From the NCBI GenBank assembly GCA_963691705.1, contig OY829538.1:52665151-52729150 (forward strand): a stretch of 64,000 bases of DNA. The letters run 5' to 3'. Positions 34,609 through 45,194 of this stretch are shown one piece after another. Both the position numbers and the translations under genes were made by a program. The notes beneath the pieces are model-generated. The model was given only the letters and a program-made list of their open reading frames with translations. It was not told the DNA's origin and searched no databases. The DNA comes from Viola odorata (lineage: Eukaryota > Streptophyta > Magnoliopsida > Malpighiales > Violaceae). Positions within the stretch are counted from its first letter, which is position 1; each line of letters opens with the position of its first letter.

Positions 34609-34893
34609 GTTTTACTACTTGTAAATATTCTTTCTATGAAAGATTTAACTGAGTTAAATGTCATAAGTTAACTAAAAGTAGAGAGTTCTGTGATCTTTTT
34701 ATGGTTTAAAGTTTGAAATGCTTGAGGAATTCAATAATGGGATGGTAATAGTGATTGGTTGTCGAAGCTGTAAAAAATAATAAAGAAAATTACAAAGAAT
34801 TGTGTATAGTGGTAATAGGGTCGAACATAGGGACTAGACGTAGACACTGACTTTTGTGTATGACGAGAGCAAACAAACCAAAATAGTGACAAA

Positions 34894-34915
34894 GGGGGGG
34901 GGGGGGGGGGGGGGG
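34894..34915 (+). repeat. Run of 22 G
   Basis: An uninterrupted homopolymer inside the Athila-like LTR. Length in the true genome is uncertain because such runs are error-prone in assemblies. Confidence 0.9.
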
Positions 34916-35223
34916 AATATAATGGGAGAAGAATTCTAGCATAAGTATATTCTCCGGTTGCATCTAGACCTAGTCAATCACTAGTGCAGACATATTCCGT
35001 TCCTTGCCATATGTGCGCTATAGGGGCCAAGTACGTTTAGGCCCCCTATTTTTCTTCGTACGAGAAGTTACCTCAAGGTACGTTTATGAGGTAACTTTGA
35101 CACTCTGCCGTCTCCCAAGGTACGTTTATAAGAGCAATACTCAGAGGCCCATTAAGTGGAGAAAAGACACACCTAGGGCTAGACACTCAATACGTTCGAG
35201 GCATTGCCCTAGTTGACCACTTG

Positions 35224-36089
35224 TGATACGATCCTAGGTGCGTAGGATGCGCTCGACGATGATCTAGTTCAAGGATTGGGTTTCTTGTATGCAACGGAAG
35301 ACTTTAACTCAACAAGTACGAACTTAGACCTGAACTCAACCTGTGAGAACCAACCTAATCGAATTTCTAGACTTGAACTCAACCTATGAGAACCAACCTA
35401 GTGGAATCGACTCAATGGGGTTTTGCAACTTCGGGTTTTACTTGCGACGACTAGAGCTTGCAGACTACTAGAAGGAACAAGAGTTAAGCGCGTGAACAAT
35501 GGGCAGAGATTTGTGAAGACACAATCTTACTTTTAACAAAATAACAGGCACTTTTATTATGAAGTCACGCTTCCTTTAAATAGGAAAACCCTAATCCTTA
35601 CATTAGAAATCCTACTTCTAATTGAACTCCTAATTAAGGTAATTAATTAAACTAATTATAGAATAAATCTAACTAATTAATTCATACTAAAAGAAGTAAT
35701 TGAAAATAATTAAAATTCCCCTTTTTACGCAAAACTGGAATGAAAATAATGGGAATTTCCTTTTTGACGCAAAACTAGCAGTCTCGGACGTCATTATTTC
35801 GTGAGGCGGTGTCATTACTTCATGACAGATGACAACCTTTCTGTTTTCGGCGTCATCACGCCGAGACCCATCTGTCAAGTTGTGGAGGCTTCTATTTTGG
35901 GCGTCATCACGCCGAGGGACGGCGTGATCACGTCCATTCTGCACAAGAAAATTTCGACTGGCATAACTTTCAGTCTGCTCGTCCAAATGGGCTGAAACTT
36001 GTTCCAATCGAAAGATAACATCTTGAAGTTTCATAAGAGAGGTCGATCACACAATTTTGATATTCGTAGCACATCCTGGGATCATATCA
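35224..36089 (-). repeat. 3' LTR of gag-protease Gypsy element
   Basis: 866 bp, in its own orientation starting TGATATGATCCCAGG and ending GGATCGTATCA. A TATTTAAAGG-type TATA box lies near 35575 on the minus strand. GGCGTCATCACGCC palindromes occur at about 35849 and 35900, upstream of that TATA box. Confidence 0.88.
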
Positions 36090-36529
36090 TTCTCTCCTCC
36101 TTCGAAAAGATTCATCCTCGAATCTGCATCTTCACTTTGACTGCTAGGAGGAACACTCTTGAGAGACAGCAACACTTCAGTCACTTCTGCAGAACATTCA
36201 ACATTAATTTCCTGATAATAAGAAGAAGCATGACTAGGAGATAATCCAAGAGGACTAGGGTTAGAATGGCTTGCGCCCCAAACTGACTTGCCATCAATAA
36301 TGCATTTCTCACCCCTCTTTTTGACACAGTCACTTGAATTCTTTTCACTCTTCACATGTTCTCTTTTTTCATGTGAGCTACTTTCTTCTCTCATTCCCTC
36401 TTTATTTTCTTTCCTCTCAGTACGCCTAGCGAGCTCAAACTCGGCATAGGATTTTACAAGCCACTTCTGATCTTCCATGACCTCAAGACACGTTAATGGT
36501 GCAAGAGTAAACTTCTGACCATCCTTCAC
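36047..36529 (-). pseudogene. Gypsy polyprotein C-terminal tail joined to protease end
   Basis: An open stretch starting KDGQKFTLAPL, the segment that normally follows protease and leads toward RT, then a charged low-complexity stretch, and ending EDADSRMNLFEGGENDMI. The last motif resembles the extreme C terminus of plant chromovirus polyproteins, which lies just before the 3' LTR. The RT-RNase H-integrase block is therefore missing from the middle. The frame overlaps the LTR by about 40 bp, as in intact relatives. Confidence 0.7.
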
Positions 36530-37067
36530 TAAATGATATTGATTCTTCCTCTCATCATGAGTGGCAGCTCTATCAAATTGTCAAGGCCTTCCAAGTAAAA
36601 TATGGCTTGCTTGCATTAGAATAACGTCGCAAAGTATCTCATCTTTGTAATTGCCAATAGAAAAGGGAACCAAAACTTGCTTAGTTACGTTGAGCTCATT
36701 CTCGTCAGTCATCCATTACAAATGGTAAGGATTTGGATGCTTCACCGTTGGCAACTCTAACTTGTGTACCAACAAAGTACTTGCGCAATTCGTGCAACTC
36801 CCATTATCAATGATCATAGTTCATGTATTGTTGGCGACTGAACAACGTGTATGGAAAAATATTATCCCGCTGTTCATCCTCACACATTTTGCCCTTCACT
36901 TGAGTGCTGAGTAGACGCTTCATCATAAGCAAAGGACCATAATCTATCGTGACAAGCTCACTTCCATCCTCTCCCTGTCCTTCCTCCTCATCCTCATCAC
37001 AACCCGGTTCTTTAACCTCTCGTTCATCATCACTAGCTAAGTCATCACTCTCCCTAATCAACATGAC
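36530..37067 (-). pseudogene. Gypsy aspartic protease region, broken
   Basis: Downstream of the Gag knuckle, an acidic linker (about 36880-37060) leads to the protease. The active-site motif IIDNGSCTN is near 36755-36800, followed later by HILLGRPW near 36575-36600. Breaks include a frameshift near 36820 and a TGA directly after the GRPW motif. The protease would cleave Gag-Pol; this copy cannot be made whole. Confidence 0.75.
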
Positions 37068-38300
37068 TCATTTGTTGGCACATTCGGCTGCCTTATGCCC
37101 TCTCCCGGTGCATTTAAAGCATACAATATCCTTAGCAGCCACTCTATTCGTTGTAGAAGAAGAAGAATTATTATCCCCTTTCGAAAAGCCACTTGAACTC
37201 GACGAACCCTTGGTGCCGTAAGCATAAGGCGACTCCTTCGTTCCCTTAGAATCCTTATCCCAAGGCACCTCCTCCCTTGATGTAGGCTTCGCACTAACAG
37301 AATTAGAACTAGTATACGAGCTCTTGGACTTCCTTTGTTTCTCAATCTTGATAGCCATGTGCAACATCTCTCTTAGGGAATTATAATACGTCAACTCTAA
37401 CGTATTGGCTATCTCCTTATGTAGTCCATTCAGAAATCTTACCATCGTTGCCTTCTCCCCTTCAACCACTCCCGTCATACCTATCGCTACCTCCATATCA
37501 TTTTAGTATTCACTCACACTTCTAGTTCCTTACGTCATAGTCTGCAAACGCTTATGAAGGTCACGCTGAAAATAGGAAGGTACAAATCTCTCCTTCATGA
37601 AGGCTTTCATAGTTTCCCAAGTGAGAGGACTAGAACGAAGTCTTGCTCGATCTCTATTTAGTTGATCCCACCAATGGACTGCATACCCACTAAACTCAAC
37701 TGCCGTTAGCTTAACCTTCTTATCCTCTGAGTAATTATGGCAAAGAAAGATCGCGTCAACCTTCCTTTCCCACACTAAATAAGCATCTGGATCGTCCGTT
37801 CCTACGAAGGGTGGAATTTTCACCTTGATGCTACCTATATTAGCACCAACTCTTTCCTCAGCTTGAGGTCGTCTTTCTCCCCTTCTACCATCTCTCGCGT
37901 GGATATATCCTTCTCCAACATCAGGCTCCCTATCCCAAACTGTGTCTTACGCTAGATGTCCGCGCCTTGCTATGCGCAATGGGAGAGCGCGCGCAAGTGC
38001 GGGTCGATGGACAACAACTGCACCCTGTGGCCCGGCCGCTGGTCTTGGCACCCCATCTCCTTCATCGTCTCCATCAGTATCACTTGCAACAAGGCCATCG
38101 ACCGGTGGAACGTCATTCCCAAGATTAGGGTTCTGCACATGGTTCGCGATTGGTATGCCAACCCTAGGAATCTCGGCGTTGACCCTCTCTTTGACTGTTC
38201 TCTACCTTTCGCCTATTGCATCAACCTTCTGAGTAAGGGTTGTCATCATAGCCAACAATTGAATCATTTTCACATCGCCATTCACCATATTCTCAGACAT
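37068..38300 (-). pseudogene. gag: Gypsy Gag (Retrotrans_gag), with several stops
   Basis: The ATG is at 38298-38300 (MSENMVNGD). The core at 37823-37530 has KIPPFVGTDDPDAYLVWERK, HWWDQLNRDR and FVPSYFQRDL, the classic retrotransposon gag core. At 37496-37068 is the C-terminal half with a CX2CX4HX4C knuckle (CFKCTGRGHKAAEC). Stops in the reading path occur near 38208, 37945, 37528 and 37498, and the gag end is a TGA at 37068-37070 before protease. In intact relatives gag and protease share one frame. This copy is decayed. Confidence 0.85.
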
Positions 38301-38446
38301 CCTGAATTTTCTGAAGAAAAAAAATCACAACAAGAAATATAGACGTAAAATTGTACTAATACCTAGCACTCCCTCACGTGTTTTCTCTCGTGTTTAACTC
38401 TCTATTACGCTCACAAACAACTCTCGTAAATCCCAATCTTGAACGC

Positions 38447-38464
38447 CCTTGCTCCGCTACCAAC
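38447..38464 (-). other. Primer-binding site of gag-protease Gypsy element
   Basis: The minus strand reads GTTGGTAGCGGAGCAAGG directly inside the right LTR, the initiator tRNA-Met type. Confidence 0.75.
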
Positions 38465-39358
38465 TTATACGATCCTAGGTGCGTAGGATGGGCTCGACGA
38501 CGATCTAGTTCAAGGATTGGTTTTCTTATACGCAACGGAAGACTTTAACTCAACAAGTACGAACTTAGACCTGAACTCAACCTGTGAGATCCAACCTAAT
38601 CGATTTCAAGTGAGGATCTTGAATCAAATTTCTAGACTTGAACTCATACTGTGAGAAGCAACCTAGTGGAAACGAGTCAATGGGGTTTTGAAACTTCGGG
38701 TTTTACTTGCGACGACTAGAGCTTACAGACTACTAGAAGGAACAAGTGTTCAATGCGTGAACAATGGGCAGAGATTTGTGAAGACACAACCCTGTTTTTA
38801 ACAAAATAACAACCACTTTTATTATGAAGTCACGCTTCCTTTAAATAGGAAAACCCTAATCCTTACATTACAAATCCTACTTCTAATTGAACTCCTAATT
38901 AAGGTAATTAATTAAACTAATTATAGAATAAATCTAACTAATTAATTCATACTAAAAGAAGCAATTGAAAACAATTAAAATTCCCTTTTTTACGCAAAAC
39001 TGGAATGAAAATAATGAAAATTCCCTTTTTGACGCAAAACTAGCAGTCTCGGACGTCATTACTTTGTAAGGCAGTGTCATTACTTCATGACAGATGACAA
39101 CCTTTCTATTTTCGGCGTCATCATGCCGAGACCCATCTGTCAAGTTGTGGAGGCTTCTGTTTTGGGAGTCATCACCCCGAGGGAGGGACGGCGTGATCAC
39201 GTCCATTCTGTGCAAGAAAATTTCGACTGGCATAACTTTCAATCCGCTCTTCCAAATGGGCTGAAACTTGTTCCAATCAAAAGATAACATCTTGAAGTTT
39301 CATAAAAGAGGTCGATCGCACGATTCTAATATTTGTAGCACATCCTAGGATCGTGTCA
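38465..39358 (-). repeat. 5' LTR of gag-protease Gypsy element
   Basis: 894 bp, partner of 35224-36089 with dozens of differences, including the inner-end change from TGATACG to TTATACG. It keeps one clean copy of the CGGCGTGATCACGTCC palindrome near 39190. Confidence 0.88.
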
Positions 39359-40216
39359 ACTTTCCCTAGTCAGATTGGACCAGTTCGACGTGATGACTTT
39401 GAACTAGTTGTCTACTTTACTCTGTAGTCTCATGTTATTTATTACTACAAAGATGACTTTAATCACCTAGATTAAATTAAGAGTTAATCAGGCTTCTAAT
39501 TAATCCTAGGCAAATTGGCAAGATCTTGACAAGTAAGCAAATACGAACAAGGAATTTATTAAGCACGAATTAACCTCAAAACTATCCTAAGAAACTATTG
39601 AATTACCTCTGTTAAGAAGGAGGGATTTGGCCGTTCATATCAATAAAACAAATAAAATAAATAATGGATGAATGTATAAAAGAAGAGAAGAAGATACTAA
39701 ATAATATTGAATGTTACCGGCCGACGCAAAGCTTCGGTTTTATTACAAACAGAAAAGAGATTCTAGCGGCGGCTATGGTGATAAAAATCTAAGAAGAATG
39801 ATAATAAAAACGGTCCTTAACCCTAAACCGAGAAGCCATATATATAGGCTACAAAATAGGAAGTCTTAAAAGTGGAAAATATAAAAAAAAGGAATTCTAC
39901 TCCTAATAGAATTACAAAAGATGGAAATAAAACCTTGCTGGAATAGAAAACCACGGGGAAAGGGATTGGAATCCACTGGAGATTATATTATGGAATATCC
40001 TTTTGTGTGTCGGAGTTGTAAGCATCTGCAGTGCTCGACACCTAGTCCTAGACGATCAACATCCTCCAAAATCCAGCAGATAATGTATCTTTCTAGAATT
40101 TCCTCTCCTAAAGTCCAAATCTGCTAAAAGTAAAGAAATAGAGACAAATCAGTAGCATCAAGATTCGAAAAGGGCTAGGAAAGGAAGGAAAAATGTGCAC
40201 AAAATACATCATATCA

Positions 40217-41802
40217 AATACCCCCACACTACGTGATGCTCGCCCTCGAGCATTTAACCAAAATAAAAACCTCCCCTAATTAGAACACAAACGATCAATC
40301 CTAGCACATGAACAAAGTGACCAATCAGCACAAATACACCTTAACAATACACAGCCTCTGCCTAGACATGCGTTTGCATCAAACCAAAAGGATAATTACC
40401 CTAGAGGTAAGACTTTCCCACACCAGACCTAGTCACAAGCGGTCCTCACAAGATAAAGTGCTGGCGCTCACACTCAAAAGTAGGGCTAGGTGTTTAATCG
40501 CTCAAAAGAATACAAATAACACAGCACATGGTCAAGTTCGCAATGTCAATCTGAGTAAGTAGTACACATGCATGGGCAATCTGGCAATCTAAAAGACTTT
40601 ACATAAAAAAAGGGTAGATGGCGTGCATTTTGAATTGGAAAGGAAGGATGGAGAATAAGAAAGAGAAAACAGAGATAAGAAAGAAAAGTGGAGAGGACCA
40701 ACTTAGAGTTCAGAAAAGATTCCTTAGCTGAAAAGAAGGAGAAGTGGCTGAAGCAACACTTGTCAGCCAGCAGCAGCTAGGGCTAGACGTTCGATTCTTC
40801 TCAAGTGGGAGAGTTTTTATTCTGATGTGGTGTTGGACTTTTGCTGCTTTCGTTCGTGCTTCCCTCTGCTTTTATTGGTGTTCCTTTAAAATGTTTTTTT
40901 TCTTCTTCTTTTTTATGCAAAGGTAACATGAACCTTTTTATGAATTTGATTGATGCAGCTTCATTCTTTGCTTTTTCCATATTATTGCTTCCAGCACCAA
41001 GGTCTTGATGTATCATCTCACCCACACTTAGGCCATTCTACATCTTGCCCTAGACGCTGCCATTGAGGAGTATTACTCACCTGCCAAGGAAAGATCAAAG
41101 AAAAATAGGCTCAAGTGGTTTAAGAAAAGAGAAATGAGGGGTAGGTGAGATATTAAGGGCAAGGTGTAAGAGAAAGAGAAAAGAGAAGAGGAAATGCAAA
41201 GTCTTTTGTCATTTTGTCGCTTTCCCATGTCTAATGGTGCCTATACCCTAGATATTGTGCGAACCCAACCAGTGCCTAGCTATGCATTAATTCACACATG
41301 AAAAAGTAATGACATGAAGGCTCAATTGTGCTCACTATGTGTGCTTTCTGACTACTGGTGTCTAGGTCTTGGTGTGGTCATAAGAGCAGACAGGCAAAGC
41401 TGTGCATGATTAGGCATAGTTGTGATGGATGGAAAATTTACTCTACGTGCAAGAAGATTAAAGGAGTGCTCTTCCTAAGAGATTTTAAAACAGTGGCAGT
41501 GTGTATCATGATAAGGAAATTTATTTACAAAAAGTGCAACCCTAAAGGTGAAAAATCCAAAAAAATAAAAGTTGAAAATATTGCCCAAAACACATAAACA
41601 CACAAGTGTCCCTCCCCCACACTTAGGCAGCGCATTGTCCTCAATGCGAAGAAGGAACTCAAACAGGGGCATACGAAAATAGAAAAATAAAAGCCGAAAA
41701 AGAAAGGAGTTCTCTCGGAATTTTAAAGGGGAGAGAGAGACGTGGGTTGCCTCCCACGAAGCGCCTTAGTTATTGTCTAGGGAAAGACACAGGCTGTTCA
41801 AA
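40217..41802 (-). other. Athila-like 3' region with repeated purine tracts
   Basis: Between the integrase remnant and the left LTR. CCCCCACACTTAGG-type tracts (AAGTGTGGGGG on the minus strand) occur near 41615 and 41025, and a final purine tract abuts the LTR at about 40219-40227. Athila elements carry such tracts around an env-like region; no env-like protein survives here. Short frames look incidental. Confidence 0.65.
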
Positions 41803-42444
41803 TCATTCTGGATCCGGTGGCTCCGCTATGAGGGGATGGAAACCCTCATGGAACAACTCCAATCTGTGGTCATGCACTTGAAAAATGAGGCCCGTGTCCA
41901 TACTCTGAATTGCAACTACACCAGGATCATACACTTGCGTGACAAGGTAAGGGTCGGTCCACCGAGACTGTGATTTTTTAGAAAAGAGCCTAAGACGAGA
42001 ATTGTAAAGTAAAACTTTTTGTCCGGTATCAAAGGTCTTAGGAGAGAGCGACTTATCGTGATGAGTGTTCGTGATGGCCGTGTCTTTGGCAGTCTATAAA
42101 GCTAGGTGAGCATTGGGTGTCATGCCCTTACTGGTCGCGACAGTGGAGGCAACAATGGGGGTGGGAGCCATTGCGACTTCGGGAGCGGTCGTGGTGGCGG
42201 ATGGAGTCACTGCCACGGTTATGGAGACAGTAGGAGTGGGTGCAAAGGCTATTGGAGCTGGTTGAGGTGTGAAAAGAGTTAGGGTGAGTTCCTTGAAGTC
42301 GACGATCGTCCATCCAAGGGCCTCGCGATATCCTTTTAGTGTGGACACCAGTTCGCACTCCGCAGCAGGATCGAGCTTGCTAGAGATGATGACAGGGAGT
42401 GTGTTATGATCGCTAAGGTAGGCGTATTTGAGGTGCGAGGGCAA
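41803..42444 (-). pseudogene. pol: Athila pol remnant: RT start fused to integrase end
   Basis: The minus-strand frame begins LKYAYLSDHNTLPVIIS and GWTIVDFKE, the segment just before RT in Athila. After a Thr/Pro/Val/Ala-rich low-complexity stretch (about 42120-42280) and a TAG near 42096, it continues in frame into the integrase C terminus: KVLLYNSRLRLFSKKSQSRW and YLVTQVYDPGVVAI. The RT, RNase H and integrase cores are deleted. The joined frame is otherwise open to a TGA at 41803-41805. It is a deletion product, not a functional enzyme. Confidence 0.8.
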
Positions 42445-42447
42445 GCT

Positions 42448-43733
42448 CTACAACTCCAGCTTTGTATCCTGCACAATAGAAGAGGGGGGTTTAGTGTGAT
42501 CAGCGGGAAGAGGAGAAATAACAGGAGAAGAAGGGATAACAGAATGTTCTTCCAAAGCAGCGACGACTTCATGCAAGTCAAGTGGAGTCGCAAGCGTCAA
42601 GGCCAAGGTGTCCAGCGTGGCGGGCAGAATACTCCTGTCTAGGGCAAGCTGTAAAGAATCATCAGTAGAAAGTTTAGAAACATCAATAAGAATAGGGTCA
42701 ACAATATCAACAAAGTTTACTCTAGGAAACTCGGCGGGGTATCTCATATCGTCAAGCATATTGAACTTGATGGTCTCGTCGTCGAATTCCAGCGAGATCG
42801 TGGCATCGTGTACATCAATCTTTGCTCTTGCGGTCCGGAGAAAGGGTGGTCCTAGAAGCATGTCTGAGGCCTTGGCAGAATGCCCATCCTCCATGTCAAT
42901 CACGTAGAAGTCAGCGGGGTAGATGAAATCTCCAACGTGTACCAGAACGTCCTCAATGACACCCAGGGGTGGATGATAGATTTGTCAGCTTGTTGTATAA
43001 CAACCTGAGTGTTCTTGAGGGGTCCGAGGCCGAGACTGCTGTAAATCGTCAAGGGCATGACTTTGATACCTGCACCAGAATCACGCATAGCTCTACTAAT
43101 GTTAGTAGTACCGGTTTTGCATGGAATGATAAACATACCTTTGTCTTTGCACTTCGTCAGTAGCTTTCGCTGGATCACGGCCGAGACGTTCACACCTACG
43201 TTAATCTCTTTCATACCTAACATGTTACATTTGTTAGCACACCAAGATTTCAAAAAATTAGTGTACCAAAGGACATGCTTAATAGCCTGCAACAAAGGGA
43301 TGTTAACTTGCACTTTACTAAACATATCAAAGATCTCACAACCCTCCTTATCCTTTTTAGATTTAACCAACTGTTGTGGGAAGGGTGGCTCGAGAATGTT
43401 GTGAATGTATTCCTGCGTGAATTCTAATTCTTTAACATCTTTCTTTGGCGAATCTCTGGGAGTGTGGACTCGCTTCTCCTTTTCCACTTCCACCTTGGTA
43501 TCCTGCGAGGCAGGTGTTGTCTCGGGCAAGTCAACGTCTGGGGCTGGATGCACACGAGAAGGTATCTTGGTACCGCTGCGGAGTGACATAGCATAGACAA
43601 CATGTTGCGGGTTAAGTTCTGGTTGAGGTGGCAGACATCTTCGGTTCTTTAGCTCCTTCATCTCTGCATTCATAATACTCATTTGTTTTTGTAAGTTCAA
43701 AATAATACTATTGAGTCTACTAACCTCATCCAT
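42448..43733 (-). pseudogene. gag-pro: Athila Gag C-terminal part and protease
   Basis: Two overlapping minus-strand frames (43733-42900 and 42903-42448) shifted relative to each other near 42900. The first has a short coiled coil, AMSLRSGTKIP, then QVNIPLLQAI and the protease active-site region RDSGAGIKVMPLTIY, where many relatives have D-L-G-A-S. The second has DMLLGPPFLRTARAKIDVH, the flap and C-terminal part of the same protease. Family knowledge places protease between Gag and RT; the frameshift separates the two halves. Confidence 0.82.
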
Positions 43734-44074
43734 AGGGGGCGCAGGTGGTGCTGGGTGTTGAAAGTGCTGAAGGTCGAATGGAGGCTGACTAGGGCACTGT
43801 TGCTGGGTTGGGTACTGGTACTGCTGTGGTGACTGACTAGGTCCTGACAGTTGCGGATTGGACCAACTTAGGTTAGGATGGTGCCACCCCTGGTTATAGT
43901 TGTTGGTATAAGGATCAAACTACCACGGGGCTCCGTTATAATTACCAATTGTATTAACTTGGAATTTATCAGGAATGTAAAGGTTTGCGTTAGTCGAGTG
44001 GTCAGAAAAATTGCGAAATCCACATGTCTTGGCCTGGACAGTCTGTCTTACGGCTAAAATTTAGACCATACTAG

Positions 44075-44169
44075 TGTTGCTACCCGAATTTTGACTTACG
44101 TCACAATTTTTATGCTTAGCATCCGTCCCAAACCTTAAACTCGTTTTCAACGAAAAATGGGGTGCGACA
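44075..44169 (+). mobile_element. 95-bp mini LTR insertion with target duplication
   Basis: The insertion starts TGTTGCTACCCG and ends GGTGCGACA, and is flanked by perfect ACTAG duplications (44070-44074 and 44170-44174). The first 12 bases and last 8 bases are the same as the ends of the 3-kb Ogre-like LTRs at 6604-9602 and 16615-19978. The interior is otherwise unrelated as far as I can see by eye. It is either the solo LTR of a tiny element using Tat/Ogre-type ends or an extreme internal deletion product. Confidence 0.85.
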
Positions 44170-44243
44170 ACTAGTGATGGTGGCGAGCTGTTTTTCTATA
44201 GCAACAACACAAACGTCTTGGGCGTTGCCATATTGGGGAATTC

Positions 44244-44258
44244 GGGGGGGGGGGGGGG
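44244..44258 (+). repeat. Run of 15 G
   Basis: A homopolymer between the mini LTR and the Athila primer site. Length may be unreliable in the assembly. Confidence 0.9.
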
Positions 44259-44326
44259 TGATGTGTTCAGCGTCAAGTTCTAGATGTCCTGGTCACACAA
44301 ATAAAAACAAAAATCAGTATCGTTAG

Positions 44327-44347
44327 TACCTGGCAACGACGCCAAAT
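44327..44347 (-). other. Primer-binding site of Athila-like element
   Basis: The minus strand reads AATTTGGCGTCGTTGCCAGG next to the LTR, the characteristic Athila/Tat-type primer site. Confidence 0.8.
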
Positions 44348-44348
44348 T

Positions 44349-45077
44349 TGATCGGTTGTCGAAACTGTAAAAAATAATAAAGAAAACCTTAACCCTATAA
44401 AAAATACGAACAAAGATTTTATTAAGCACAAATTAACCTTATAACTATCCTAAGCAACCATTGAATTACCTCTGCTAAGAATGAGGGATTTAGCCACTCA
44501 TAACAATAAAACAAATAAAATAAATAATGGAAGAATGCATAAAAGAAGAGAAGAAAATACTAAATAATATTGAATGTTACCGGTCGGAAAGGAAAAGAGA
44601 CTCCAGCGGCGACTGTGGTGATAAAACTCTAGGAAGAATGATAATAAAAAATTTCCTTAACCCTAAACCTAGAAGCCATATATATAGGCTACAAAATAGG
44701 AAGTCTTAAAAGTGGAAAATATAAAAAAAGGAATTCTACTCCTAATAGAAATACAAAAGATGGAAATAAAATCCTTGCTGGAATAGAAAACCACGGGGAA
44801 AGGGATTGGAATCCGTTGGAGATTATATTCTGAAATATTCTTTTGTGTGTCGGAGTTTTGAGCATCTACAGCGCTCGACACCTAGGTATAGACGATCAGC
44901 AGCTAGGCCTAGATGATCAACATCCTCCAAAATCCAGTATATAATGTATCTTTTTGGAATTTCATCTCCTAAAGCCCAAATCTACTAAAAGTAAAGAAAT
45001 AGAGACTAATTAGTAGCATCAAGATCCGAAAAGGACTAGGAAAGGAAGGGAAAATGTGCACAAAATACATCATATCA
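44349..45077 (-). repeat. Right (5') LTR of Athila-like element
   Basis: 729 bp, in its orientation TGATATGATG...CCGATCA. It matches the left LTR well at 39640-40216 but lacks a large internal segment. Confidence 0.88.
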
Positions 45078-45194
45078 AGTAGCTTTATTAAACTTTGTGT
45101 TCTTCACTCCGTATTGTTTTGATCCTAATATAGATTTACCCTAACTTGCCTTGTCACTTATTAAAGTGTTGTCATGTTAATAGATATGTGACTT

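Larger units (their letters stand above)
35224..39358 (-). mobile_element. Gag-protease-only Ty3/Gypsy element inside Athila LTR
   Basis: A 4.1-kb minus-strand element with LTRs 35224-36089 and 38465-39358 and a nearly matching 5-bp duplication (ACTTG/ACTTT). It contains gag with a zinc knuckle, an acidic linker, a protease and a short polyprotein C-terminal tail, with no RT, RNase H or integrase. The primer site next to 38465 is the initiator tRNA-Met type used by chromoviruses. It is therefore a shortened, non-autonomous member of a chromovirus-like family. Confidence 0.85.
34752..40216 (-). repeat. Left (3') LTR of Athila-like element, interrupted
   Basis: LTR sequence lies at 34752-35223 and 39359-40216, separated by a 4.1-kb Gypsy insertion. 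Without it the LTR is about 1.3 kb, against 729 bp for the right LTR. The extra length is a segment at 34790-35223 plus 39364-39520 that the right copy lacks. Confidence 0.82.
43734..44348 (-). pseudogene. gag: Athila Gag linker and leader, decayed
   Basis: Upstream of 43733 the minus strand encodes DPYTNNYNQGW followed by a Gln/Pro-rich linker in frame with the gag piece, typical of the Athila Gag C-terminal region. The zinc finger and the N-terminal gag core are not recognisable. The stretch also contains a mini LTR insertion (44075-44169), a 15-G run and the primer-binding site. Confidence 0.6.
34752..45077 (-). mobile_element. Athila-like Ty3/Gypsy element carrying two insertions
   Basis: A minus-strand element with LTRs at 34752-40216 (interrupted) and 44349-45077. 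They share the ends TGAT(T/C)GGTTGTCGAA and ...CATCATATCA. Flanks AATAG and AGTAG match at four of five bases. The primer site AAATTTGGCGTCGTTGCCAGG-type (minus strand, about 44327-44347) and repeated AAGTGTGGGGGAGG-like tracts after pol are characteristic of Athila. gag and protease are recognisable; RT core, RNase H and most of integrase are gone. The LTRs have diverged and the right one has lost several hundred bases, so it is older than the Ogre-like element. Confidence 0.85.

Noticed and set aside
37942..38342. Overlapping plus-strand frames opposite the Gypsy gag leader
   Set aside because: They are antisense to the gag N-terminal region, whose minus-strand reading connects to the gag core.
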